Part shown: positions 8,065-14,780 of the stretch, one piece after another
Layout: the number at the start of each line of letters is the position of its first letter
How positions within the stretch are numbered: the stretch's first letter is position 1
Assembly (NCBI GenBank): GCA_015490435.1
Contig: WFXV01000011.1
Coordinates: 1-14,818 of the forward strand
Length of the DNA: 14,818 nucleotides
From: Thermaceae bacterium
Lineage (GTDB): Bacteria; Deinococcota; Deinococci; Deinococcales; Marinithermaceae
Direction: 5' to 3'
The notes under the pieces: generated by a model
What the model was told of the DNA's origin: nothing
Database searches by the model: none
Seen by the model: only the letters and a program-made list of their open reading frames with translations
Made by a program: the position numbers and the translations under genes

Positions 8065-9678
8065 TCAAGGATTTTCCAGCGCGGCCTTGAGGCTTTGGGC
8101 CGCTTCGGCGAGGGACGAAAGCCTTTGGGCCTCGGCCTCAAGCGCCTCGAGCTCACCCTTCACCCGCTCGCAGTCGGGGCGGTAGAGGACGCGGAAGCGC
8201 TCGGCGCTCTTTTCGAGCTCTTCTTCGAGGGCTTTTTCGAGGGCGGCCTCGAGCTCCTTCCGGATCGCCGCGAGCCGGCGCTTGAACTCGCGGAAGGCGG
8301 CCTCGCGCCTACGGGGGAGGATCGAGAGCCCGAGGATGGCGGCGGCGATCCCAGCGGTGAGCCCGGTGACGTCGGCGGCGAGGCCGTGGAGAAGGAGGGC
8401 GATCATCGCCCCGAGCCCCACCGCCCCGGCCTCGGCGAGGGCGGTGGCTTTGAGGGCCTCCTCCACCCGGCTTTGCACGAAGGCGGCCTCGGCCTCCGGG
8501 GAAAAGCGGGCCAGGGCCTCTTGGAGTCTGGTTTTGAGCGCCTCGTCCTCCTCGGCCTCGATCGGCCTCGTGGTCTTGATCAAATCGAGGGCGGAAGCGA
8601 GCAGGTCGCGCTCGCGCCGGCCGATCCAGGCGAGGGCGTCGGTGAGCTCGAGCAAGAGGCGCTCCTCGGCGTCTTGGATGACCTCGGTTTCGAAGCTCTT
8701 TTGCACCCGGCTCGCGTTCAGGAGGTCGAGGATGCGGCCGAGCCGCACGTTTTCCCGGAACCAGCGCTCGCCCCGCGCCTCGATCTCGGCGAAGACCTGG
8801 GCGAGCCGGGCCTTCCTGCCGGCGAACTCCTCCCGGGTTTGCCGGAGGTGGCGCTCGAGGAGGGCGTCCAGCGTCCGGCAGCGCTCGGCCTCGGCGGAAA
8901 GGCGCTCCCGCTCGGCCGAAAGTCGGTCTCTTCCCTCCTTTAGGAGCCGGAGGAGCACCCCTAGGGGGCTCGCCAGCTTGATGCGGGCGGCCTCGCGCTC
9001 GAGCACCTCCCGGATCTTGGCCTCGAGCTCCGGCAACCCTTCCCCGGTCTTCGCGCTCACCAAAAAGACTGGAACGGCGAGCCCCAGCGTCTCCCGGGCC
9101 TTTTCCGAGACGAAGGCGCGGACCTCCGCCTTCCCCGCCTCGTCGAGAAGGTCTGCCTTGTTCACCACCAGGACGATCTTCTTGCCCCAGGAGCGGATGA
9201 GCTCGAGGAAGTGGCGCTCGCTCTCGGTGAAGGGCCGGTCGGCGCTGGTCACGAAGAGGATCAGGTCGGCCCGGGGGAGGAAAGCCTCGGTGAGCCGCTG
9301 GTGGCGCTGGATCACCGCGTTCGTCCCCGGGGTGTCCACGAAGCGGAGGGTCTTCAAAAGTTCGTGGGGAAAGCGCACGAGCACCAGGTCCTCGCCCAGG
9401 ACCTCGGTGCCCTCGCCGTAGGCGATGAGCTGGATCTTGTCGGTGGTGGGGGTGACCCCTTCCTTAAGGAGCGGCGCGCCGAGGAGCGCGTTCAAGAGCG
9501 AGGACTTCCCCGAGTTGAACTCGCCCGCCACCACCAGCAAAAAGGGCCCATCGAGGTCGGTGAGGGCCTGGCGCAGGGGGGCGGTCTCCACGCCGAGCCG
9601 GGCGAGGTGCTCGAGCCCCTCGGCCAAGAGCGCCCGCACCCTTTCGGCCTTCTCGAGAAGAAGCGGATCGAGCCGCAC
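8065..9678 (-). CDS. Dynamin-like GTPase
   Basis: A 537-aa bacterial dynamin-like protein, a large GTPase that typically remodels membranes. G1 is GEFNSGKSS (52-60), the switch threonines lie in GVTPTTDKI (about 75-82), G3 is DTPGTNAV (from 115) and G4 is NKAD (173-176). A long charged coiled-coil stalk region follows (about 225-415). A hydrophobic hairpin at about 416-453 (GAVGLGAMIALLL and TAGIAAAILGLSIL) looks like the membrane paddle or two membrane passes. The C-terminus (about 456-537) is again helical and charged. The start is GTG; GGTAAGGTAGGG lies just upstream and the preceding DUF123 gene ends four bases away. Some family members come as pairs, but only one copy is present here. 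The true biological role is unknown. Confidence 0.85.
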   Translation of the reverse strand: MRLDPLLLEKAERVRALLAEGLEHLARLGVETAPLRQALTDLDGPFLLVVAGEFNSGKSSLLNALLGAPLLKEGVTPTTDKIQLIAYGEGTEVLGEDLVLVRFPHELLKTLRFVDTPGTNAVIQRHQRLTEAFLPRADLILFVTSADRPFTESERHFLELIRSWGKKIVLVVNKADLLDEAGKAEVRAFVSEKARETLGLAVPVFLVSAKTGEGLPELEAKIREVLEREAARIKLASPLGVLLRLLKEGRDRLSAERERLSAEAERCRTLDALLERHLRQTREEFAGRKARLAQVFAEIEARGERWFRENVRLGRILDLLNASRVQKSFETEVIQDAEERLLLELTDALAWIGRRERDLLASALDLIKTTRPIEAEEDEALKTRLQEALARFSPEAEAAFVQSRVEEALKATALAEAGAVGLGAMIALLLHGLAADVTGLTAGIAAAILGLSILPRRREAAFREFKRRLAAIRKELEAALEKALEEELEKSAERFRVLYRPDCERVKGELEALEAEAQRLSSLAEAAQSLKAALENP

Positions 9679-9682
9679 GGCC

Positions 9683-10129
9683 CTACCTTACCCAAACCCC
9701 GCCCGGCAGTTGGGCAAGGCGCCGGTGGGGGAGGCGAAAGAGGTGGGTGGGAGCCCGGCTGTCGCTCGCGCCAAACCCCTTCGCCGCCGGCTCGGCCCCG
9801 AGCGCGAGGAGCGGCGGGACCAGCTCGTCCTCGGTCTTTCCGGGGAAAAGGAGGACGGCTTCCAGCGAGGCTGCCTCGGCCTCGAGCAGGTGATCCACGT
9901 GCCAAAAGAGCGTCCCCTTCCGCCCCCGGGCTCCGGGAAAGCGGCTCTGGAGCGCGGGGAGGACGGGGTGGGGCGGTCCCGAGAGCCGGGTCGCGTGGCG
10001 GAGAAGCCTTGGCCCAAAGCCCCGCTTCGCGCTCCCCAGGTAGACGAGCTCCCCGGGCGCGACCCTAAAGCGGCCGAATGCGACCGGCGCTCCCAGGCGA
10101 ATCAAAAGCAGGTAGGCCCCGCCCTTCAT
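9683..10129 (-). CDS. DUF123 / GIY-YIG-like nuclease-fold protein
   Basis: A 148-aa protein resembling the DUF123 family, which is related to GIY-YIG nucleases and sometimes fused to endonuclease III in archaea. Visible family features are GAYLLLIRL at the start, GELVYLGSA (26-34), RLLRHATR (41-48), the WHVDHLL motif (76-82) and GFGASDS (118-124) followed by THLF (128-131). Family members usually carry cysteines in ECALA and SDCxCxSHLF; here they are replaced (TEDEL, SDSRAPTHLF) and the protein has no cysteine at all. The ATG overlaps the synthetase stop by four bases (ATGA), which fixes the start. A nucleic-acid role is plausible but unproven. Confidence 0.75.
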   Translation of the reverse strand: MKGGAYLLLIRLGAPVAFGRFRVAPGELVYLGSAKRGFGPRLLRHATRLSGPPHPVLPALQSRFPGARGRKGTLFWHVDHLLEAEAASLEAVLLFPGKTEDELVPPLLALGAEPAAKGFGASDSRAPTHLFRLPHRRLAQLPGGVWVR

Positions 10130-12057
10130 TCCCGGGCTTTTTTGATCGCCTCCAGGGCCTCGGGGTTTTCGAGCGCCGAGGTGTCGCCGGTCTCCTCTCC
10201 CAGGTAGGCGGCCTTGATCAGCCGGCGCATGACCTTGGCGTTTCGGGTCTTGGGTAGATCGGGGACGAAGACCACCCGCTCGGGGGCGAGGGGCTTGCCC
10301 AGCTTCTCGGCGACCTTCTCGATGATCGCTTGGGCGAGGGCCTCGTCCGGCTCGAAGCCAGGGTTCAGGACCACGAAGACCACCGGCACCTCGCCCTTCA
10401 CCGGGTGGGGCACCCCGATCGCCCCGGCCTCCTTCACCGCCGGGTGGGCCACCGCCGCCGACTCGATCTCGGCGGGGCCGATCCGCTTGCCGGCTACCTT
10501 CAGGGTGTCGTCGGAGCGGCCGAGGATGAACCAGTGCCCCTCCTCGTCGAGCATCGCCCAGTCGCCGTGAACCCAGACGTCCTTGAAGCGGCTCCAGTAG
10601 GTCCGCTCGTAGCGCTCGGGATCCCGCCAGAAGCCCTTGGTCATCCCCGGCCAGGGGGCGAGCACCGCGAGCTCGCCCACCTGCCCCACCACCGGGCGGC
10701 CCTCGTCGTCGAGGACGGCGGCCTTCATCCCGGGCACGGCGGTGTTGAAGCCGGTAGGCTTGATGGGGCGGAAGACCACGTTGCCGAGGATGCCGCCCGA
10801 GACCTCGGTGCCTCCGGAGTAGTTGATGATCGGCGCCTCGCCCCGCCCCACGTGCTGGAAGAACCAGAGGTAGGGCTCGGGGTTCCAGGGCTCTCCGGTG
10901 GAACCGAGGACGCGGAGGCCGGTGAGGTCGTGTTTCTCGATCGGCTCGGTGCCGTGGGGCATGAGGGCCCGCACCAGGGTGGGGGAGATGCCGAGGTGGG
11001 TGATCCCGTGGCGCTCGATCATGGCCCAGAGCCGGTCGGGCCCGGGGTAGTCGGGGGCGCCTTCGTAGAGGAAGACGGTGGCGCCCAGGATGAGGCTTCC
11101 GAAGATCGCCCAGGGGCCCATCATCCAGCCGATGTCGGTGAACCAGAACATGAGCTCGCCGCGGCGGAGGTCGAAGAGGTGGGCCATGTCCTGGGCCGCC
11201 TTTAAGGGAAAGCCGGCGTGGTAGTGGACGGTGCCCTTGGGCCGGCCGGTGGTGCCCGAGGTGTAGATCAGCATGAAGGGGTCCATGCTCCCCATCGGCT
11301 CGGTGGGAGCGGTTTCGCGCACCTCGCCGAGCGCCTCCTCCCACCAGACGTCCCGGCCGGCCTCGAAGGGGACCTCGATCCCGAGGCGCTTCACCACCAG
11401 CGTCTTCGGGGTTCCCGCGAGCCTCGCCGCCTCGTCGGCCACCGGCTTCATCGCCACTGGGCGGCCCCGGCGGAAGAAGCCGTCGGCGGTGACGAGGAGC
11501 TTGGCGTCAGCGTCCTTCAGTCGGGTGGCCACCGCCTCGGCGCCGTAGCCGGAGAAGATCGGAACCAGGATCGCCCCGATCCGGGCGATCGCCAGGGCGG
11601 CGATCGCGGTCTCCGGGATCATCGGCAGGAAGAGCCCCACCCGGTCGCCCTTTTCCACCCCGAGGTTTTTCAGGGCGGCGGCGGCGTGGCCCACCTCGCG
11701 CTCGAGCTCCCGGTAGGTGAGCCGGGTGACCCTGCCGTCCTCCCCCTCCCAGACGAGCGCGAGCTGCTGGGCGAGGCCCCGGGCGAGGTGCTGGGTGACC
11801 GCGACGTGGGCGAGGTTCAGCTTCCCGCCCACGAACCACTCGGGCCAGGCGGGCCCCCGGGAGAGGTCCACGAACGCCTGGTAGGGCTCGAACCACTCGA
11901 CGCCGATCTCCTCCAGGGTCGCCGCCCAGAAGCGGTCCATCGCCTCCACCGAGAGGCGGTAGAGGGCGTCGTAGTCGGCGACGCCGAGCCTTTGCATCAG
12001 CCGTTCCAGGTGGCTGCCCTGGGTGTACGCGGGACTGGGATACCAGACCGGTTTCAT
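10126..12057 (-). CDS. AMP-forming acyl-CoA synthetase (acetyl-CoA synthetase-like)
   Basis: A 643-aa ANL-superfamily ligase that adenylates a carboxylic acid with ATP and transfers it to CoA. Core motifs are the P-loop YTSGTTGRPKG (265-275), STGEPWNPE, NYSGGTEVSGG (412-422), HGDWAMLDEEG, the hinge/A8 region GRSDDTLKVAGKRIGPAEIES (513-533) and the catalytic lysine Lys608 in RNAKVMRR. Canonical acetyl-CoA synthetases have DTWWQTE where this has INYSGGTE, so the tryptophan that restricts the pocket to acetate is missing; a larger acyl substrate is likely. The ATG at 12057 is preferred over one nine codons upstream because GGAGGAG lies just before it and it forms an ATGA overlap with the kinase stop. 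A nearby kinase suggests regulation, without direct evidence. Confidence 0.88.
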   Translation of the reverse strand: MKPVWYPSPAYTQGSHLERLMQRLGVADYDALYRLSVEAMDRFWAATLEEIGVEWFEPYQAFVDLSRGPAWPEWFVGGKLNLAHVAVTQHLARGLAQQLALVWEGEDGRVTRLTYRELEREVGHAAAALKNLGVEKGDRVGLFLPMIPETAIAALAIARIGAILVPIFSGYGAEAVATRLKDADAKLLVTADGFFRRGRPVAMKPVADEAARLAGTPKTLVVKRLGIEVPFEAGRDVWWEEALGEVRETAPTEPMGSMDPFMLIYTSGTTGRPKGTVHYHAGFPLKAAQDMAHLFDLRRGELMFWFTDIGWMMGPWAIFGSLILGATVFLYEGAPDYPGPDRLWAMIERHGITHLGISPTLVRALMPHGTEPIEKHDLTGLRVLGSTGEPWNPEPYLWFFQHVGRGEAPIINYSGGTEVSGGILGNVVFRPIKPTGFNTAVPGMKAAVLDDEGRPVVGQVGELAVLAPWPGMTKGFWRDPERYERTYWSRFKDVWVHGDWAMLDEEGHWFILGRSDDTLKVAGKRIGPAEIESAAVAHPAVKEAGAIGVPHPVKGEVPVVFVVLNPGFEPDEALAQAIIEKVAEKLGKPLAPERVVFVPDLPKTRNAKVMRRLIKAAYLGEETGDTSALENPEALEAIKKARE

Positions 12058-12914
12058 GGCTTTCTCCTCCAAAACCAGCGCCAAAGCCGCCGGGGCGGGG
12101 TCTCGGCCTCGGCGGAGCGGGGGGCCGCCGGGGTCTCCTCGGGCGCCTCGAGGGCGCGCAGGAAATCGGCGAGGGCGAGCCGCTCGCTGGGGTCCTTTTC
12201 GAGCAGGCCGAGGACCGCCCGGGCGATCCGGGGGTTTTCCCCTTTTAGCGGGGGCGGCTTCTCGGTGAGGTGGGCGGCGAGGAGCTCCTCGTAGGTCTCG
12301 CCGTAAAAAGGCCGTTTCCCCGCGAGCAGTTCATAAGCGAGCACCCCGAAGGAGTAGGCGTCCGAGGCCGGGGTCGCCTCCCCGCCCTTGAAGAGCTCCG
12401 GGGCCATGTAGAAGGGGCTCCCGGCCCGCTCCAGGGGCTCGGAGTCCTCCCGGGTGCGGGCCACCCCGAAGTCCCCCAGCTTCGCCACCTTGCCCCTTAG
12501 GAAGACGTTCGCGGGTTTCACGTCCTGGTGGACGATGCCGAGCCGGTGCAGGTAGAGGAGGGCCTCGGCGAGCTGGCGCAGGTAGCCGAGGGCCCGCTCG
12601 CGGGGGAGCGGGCCCTTTTGCAGCCGGTCTTCCAGGCTGCCTTCCTCGAAGTACTCGAGCGCCAGAAAAGCGCCCTTGCCGTAGGGCTTCCCCGCGATCC
12701 CCTTGACCAGGTGGGGGTGGGAGAGCCCGAGCGAAAGCCGCACCTCGCGGGCGAAGCGGTCCGCGAGCGCGGGGTCCTTGTGCACCTCAGCGCGGGGGAT
12801 CTTGAGCGCCACCGGGCGGCCGTCGGGGGCGTAGGCGAGGTAGACCTGCCCGGTGGTCCCCAGGCCGAGCAGGAGCTCGAGCCGGAAATCCTCCCGCCTG
12901 AGGGGCCGCGTCAT
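12054..12914 (-). CDS. Hanks-type Ser/Thr protein kinase, cytoplasmic form
   Basis: A 286-aa eukaryotic-like protein kinase. The glycine loop is LGLGTTGQVYLA (17-28), the ATP-binding lysine is Lys38 (VALKI), the alpha-C glutamate is probably Glu57, the catalytic loop is HQDVKPANV (129-137; Asp131, Lys133, Asn136), the metal site is DFG (148-150) and APE is at 171-173. The arginine usual in HRD is Gln130, making it a non-RD kinase. After the domain (ending about 256) comes a Pro/Glu/Ala linker and the unusual end RRLWRWFWRRKP, rich in Arg and Trp, which may bind membrane or a partner. There is no PASTA or other sensor domain and no clear membrane helix. Start and stop both form ATGA overlaps with the hydrolase and synthetase genes. 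Confidence 0.92.
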   Translation of the reverse strand: MTRPLRREDFRLELLLGLGTTGQVYLAYAPDGRPVALKIPRAEVHKDPALADRFAREVRLSLGLSHPHLVKGIAGKPYGKGAFLALEYFEEGSLEDRLQKGPLPRERALGYLRQLAEALLYLHRLGIVHQDVKPANVFLRGKVAKLGDFGVARTREDSEPLERAGSPFYMAPELFKGGEATPASDAYSFGVLAYELLAGKRPFYGETYEELLAAHLTEKPPPLKGENPRIARAVLGLLEKDPSERLALADFLRALEAPEETPAAPRSAEAETPPRRLWRWFWRRKP

Positions 12915-13588
12915 TCGAGCACGAGGGCTTCGCCGGGCTTGAGCGCCTGCCCTTCGAAGCCGAGCGCCTCGGCCCGGGCCACGAAGGCCTCGCCGTCCTG
13001 CTGGATGGGCGGGAAGGTGTTGTAGTGGATGGGGACCACCGCCTTGGGGCGGAGGAGCTCGAGCGCCCTGAGCGCGTCGTCCGGGCCCATGGTGAAGGTG
13101 TCGCCGATGGGCAAGAGGGCGAGGTCGAGCCCCACCTCACCGATGAGCCGCATGTCGGAAAAGAGCGCGGTGTCCCCGGCGTGGTAGATACGCTTGCCCG
13201 CGAGCTCGATCACCACGCCCATGGGCATCCCGCCGTAGGTGCCGTCGGGGAAGGAGGAGGAGTGCCAGGCGGGGAAGAACTTGAGCCAGCCGCCCTCGAA
13301 GGCGTAGGTGCCGCCGATGTTCATCGGCCAGGCCTCGGCCCCCCGGGCGGAGGCGTAGCTCGCGATCTCGAAGGTGGAGACCACCTTGGCCCCGGTGCGC
13401 TCGGCGATCCGGAGGGTATCCCCCCAGTGGTCGCCGTGGGCGTGGGTAAGCACGATCAGGTCGGCCTCGACCTCGTCGGGGCCGGCCGCCGCCAGAGGGT
13501 TGCCCTCGAGGAAGGGGTCGATCAGGATCTGGACCCCGTTGCCTTTGATCCACGTCGCCGCGTGGCCGAGAAAACGTACCTCCACCAT
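12911..13588 (-). CDS. UPF0173 metal-dependent hydrolase (metallo-beta-lactamase fold)
   Basis: A 225-aa enzyme with the metallo-beta-lactamase fold, matching the UPF0173 / UlaG-like group whose substrates are mostly unknown. The metal motif THAHGDHWGD covers 48-57 (His49, His51, Asp53, His54). Further likely ligands are His109 (FPAWHSS), Asp139 (YHAGDTALF) and His188 (VPIHYNTFPP). The N-terminus MVEVRFLGHAATWI is the family's typical first strand. The ATG at 13588 has GGGAGGTG about seven bases upstream; the frame stays open far beyond it, but that part is the antisense-frame shadow of the SRPBCC-like gene. It overlaps the kinase start by four bases (ATGA) and follows the SRPBCC-like gene by 31 bases. 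Confidence 0.9.
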   Translation of the reverse strand: MVEVRFLGHAATWIKGNGVQILIDPFLEGNPLAAAGPDEVEADLIVLTHAHGDHWGDTLRIAERTGAKVVSTFEIASYASARGAEAWPMNIGGTYAFEGGWLKFFPAWHSSSFPDGTYGGMPMGVVIELAGKRIYHAGDTALFSDMRLIGEVGLDLALLPIGDTFTMGPDDALRALELLRPKAVVPIHYNTFPPIQQDGEAFVARAEALGFEGQALKPGEALVLE

Positions 13589-13619
13589 CTCGCTCACCTC
13601 CCGCTTTGGCCCTACTCTA

Positions 13620-14069
13620 TCACCCGAGCTCGACGCGTTCGGGCAGGGACGCGAGTACCCGGGAGAGGTTTCGGGCGAGGGCGGCCTCGACCATGCGGCG
13701 AAGCGCCCGCCCGCCCCACTTCTCGCCCGCGGGGAGGTGGGCGTGGAGGACCAGGCGGACCCGGTAGCGTAGCTCGCCCCGCTCGGCCTCGCCGACGCCG
13801 CCGAGCTCGGCCCAGAAGGACTCCGCTTCGAGCGGGATCGGCTCGAGCTCGGCCCTTTCCCGCCCGTGGAGGCGGCTTTCGAAGGGGAAGCAGACCTTGC
13901 CGAAGATCGGGGCCTCCCCGCAAAGACGGCCCATGAAGCGGTCGCCCTCGCGCTTAAGCCCCTCGAGGCCGGGTAGGGCGGAGAAGACCCGCTCGGGGGC
14001 AAAGAGGAGGTCCCGCGCTTTTTCGGGGGGCGCGGCCAGGCGGAAGGCGAAGCGGTGCTCGAGCTCCAT
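13620..14069 (-). CDS. SRPBCC-like protein, possibly DUF3809
   Basis: A 149-aa soluble protein of unknown function. Its opening MELEHRFAFRLAAPPEKARDLLF, then a proline-glycine stretch (SALPGLEG), alternating beta-type segments and a long C-terminal helix (GRALRRMVEAALARNLSRVL) are the layout of a START/SRPBCC ligand-binding fold. It may belong to DUF3809, which I recall from Deinococcus and Thermus; this is from memory and tentative. The ATG at 14069 is chosen because it follows the upstream stop by two bases with GGTGGATTAGGG before it; a GTG at 14084 overlapping that gene is the alternative. The ligand cannot be told from sequence. Confidence 0.7.
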   Translation of the reverse strand: MELEHRFAFRLAAPPEKARDLLFAPERVFSALPGLEGLKREGDRFMGRLCGEAPIFGKVCFPFESRLHGRERAELEPIPLEAESFWAELGGVGEAERGELRYRVRLVLHAHLPAGEKWGGRALRRMVEAALARNLSRVLASLPERVELG

Positions 14070-14071
14070 CC

Positions 14072-14284
14072 CTAATCCACCCACTCCACCTTGACCTTGC
14101 CCGCCTTCTTGAGCGCCTCGATCTCGGCGTCGGTAGCCGGGGCCAGCCGGGGTAGTTGGGCGAACTTGGCGGTCCGGCTGGCGAGGCCCACTCGGACCAC
14201 CAGCACCCCCTCGCGTTCGTCCTTGCCGATGCGCCAGACCAGGTGCTGGCCCAGCTCGAGGAGTTTCGCCGAGCGCTCGTCCAT
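14072..14284 (-). CDS. Small conserved-looking hypothetical protein (70 aa)
   Basis: Unrecognised 70-aa protein. It starts with a short helix (ERSAKLLELGQHLVWRI), continues with an apparent beta hairpin (REGVLVVRVGLASRTAKF) and ends with a helix and strand (TDAEIEALKKAGKVKVEWVD). No cysteines, no membrane segment and no signal peptide. The ATG has AAGGGGGT directly upstream, rather close for a ribosome site. It is the first gene of the minus-strand run and its stop is two bases before the next start, so it is probably real and co-expressed with the SRPBCC-like gene. Confidence 0.6.
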   Translation of the reverse strand: MDERSAKLLELGQHLVWRIGKDEREGVLVVRVGLASRTAKFAQLPRLAPATDAEIEALKKAGKVKVEWVD

Positions 14285-14313
14285 ACCCCCTTCATCCTAG
14301 CGCCCGCAGGGGC

Positions 14314-14343
14314 TTGCGGCGGGCGGCGGGCTCGAACTATAAT
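14314..14343 (+). promoter_or_regulatory. Promoter of the small membrane protein gene
   Basis: TTGCGG (14314-14319) and TATAAT (14338-14343) are separated by 18 bp. The -10 box ends ten bases before the ATG at 14354, so transcription would start only a few bases upstream and the mRNA would be essentially leaderless; no ribosome site is present. On the opposite strand TATAGT (14336-14341) overlaps it and could serve as -10 for the minus-strand genes, with no good -35. Confidence 0.7.
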
Positions 14344-14353
14344 CCGAACCATT

Positions 14354-14686
14354 ATGAATCTTTACACGATCGTGCTCTTTCTCCACCTGGTCTTCGCCGC
14401 GGTCTGGGTGGGCGGGCTCTTCGCCTGGGCCCGCGGGGCGCGCCTCAGGCCCTCGGTCTTCCTGGTCTCGGCCGGGGTCATGGGCCTCACCGGGCTTTAT
14501 CTGCTCGGTCACGGCCGCCCCGACCTTCTCCGGGAGGGGCTCTTTCACCTGAAGCTCGCCGCCTTCGGGGGGCTTTTCCTCCTCGCCCTCTACCTGGCCC
14601 GGCGGCCGGCGGCGGGCCGGGGCCTCGCCTGGGCGGGTTTCGGGCTCGGCCTGCTGGCCCTTTTCGCCATCGCCGCCCTGCCCTAG
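14354..14686 (+). CDS. Small four-helix membrane protein (CopD-like pattern)
   Basis: A 110-aa integral membrane protein with four probable helices: about 4-25, 34-52, 64-82 and 90-109. The first helix contains HLVFAAVWVGGLFAW, a His-x6-Trp-x-Gly-Gly pattern resembling CopD-like and related small membrane proteins, and the third begins HLKLAAFGG. His11, His53 and His65 could bind a metal or heme, but this is a guess. The start is set by the TATAAT box ten bases upstream and the fit of the first helix; the gene appears leaderless. Divergent from the minus-strand run. Function unknown. Confidence 0.72.
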   Translation: MNLYTIVLFLHLVFAAVWVGGLFAWARGARLRPSVFLVSAGVMGLTGLYLLGHGRPDLLREGLFHLKLAAFGGLFLLALYLARRPAAGRGLAWAGFGLGLLALFAIAALP

Positions 14687-14705
14687 TTGTAACCTCTCAA
14701 CACGT

Positions 14706-14780
14706 TGTTCACTGGAGCCCCATACCCTGGTGCCTGTGAAGGCATGGCTTTGGGCACGAGAGGAGGGGCTCCAGTGAACA
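14706..14780. repeat. 16-bp perfect inverted repeat at the IS left end
   Basis: TGTTCACTGGAGCCCC at 14706-14721 is exactly complementary to GGGGCTCCAGTGAACA at 14765-14780. The right arm contains the GTG start of the transposase and the last bases of its AGGAGG ribosome site (14761-14766). A nested TGCCT-GTGA-AGGCA hairpin (14731-14744) with a GNRA-type loop sits in the 43-base interval. The left arm is also the likely terminal inverted repeat. Confidence 0.9.

Noticed and set aside
9211..10068. Plus-strand open frame over the GTPase and DUF123 genes
   Set aside because: Biased composition and no family features; both minus-strand genes are well supported.
10130..11344. N-terminal extension of the DUF123 frame into the synthetase gene
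   Set aside because: Only the part after the ATG at 10129 looks like a protein family; the upstream part is the Arg/Gly/Pro-rich out-of-frame shadow of the synthetase.
12058..12084. Earlier ATG start for the acyl-CoA synthetase
   Set aside because: The later ATG has GGAGGAG in place and forms the ATGA overlap used repeatedly in this operon.
13589..14002. N-terminal extension of the UPF0173 hydrolase frame
   Set aside because: The ATG at 13588 has a good ribosome site and begins the known first strand of the fold; upstream residues are the shadow of the SRPBCC-like gene.
14299..14327. GC-rich inverted sequence CGCCCGC...GCGGGCG between the divergent genes
   Set aside because: It overlaps the -35 region, has an 11-base loop and several competing pairings typical of GC repeats, and no T run; not enough to call a site.
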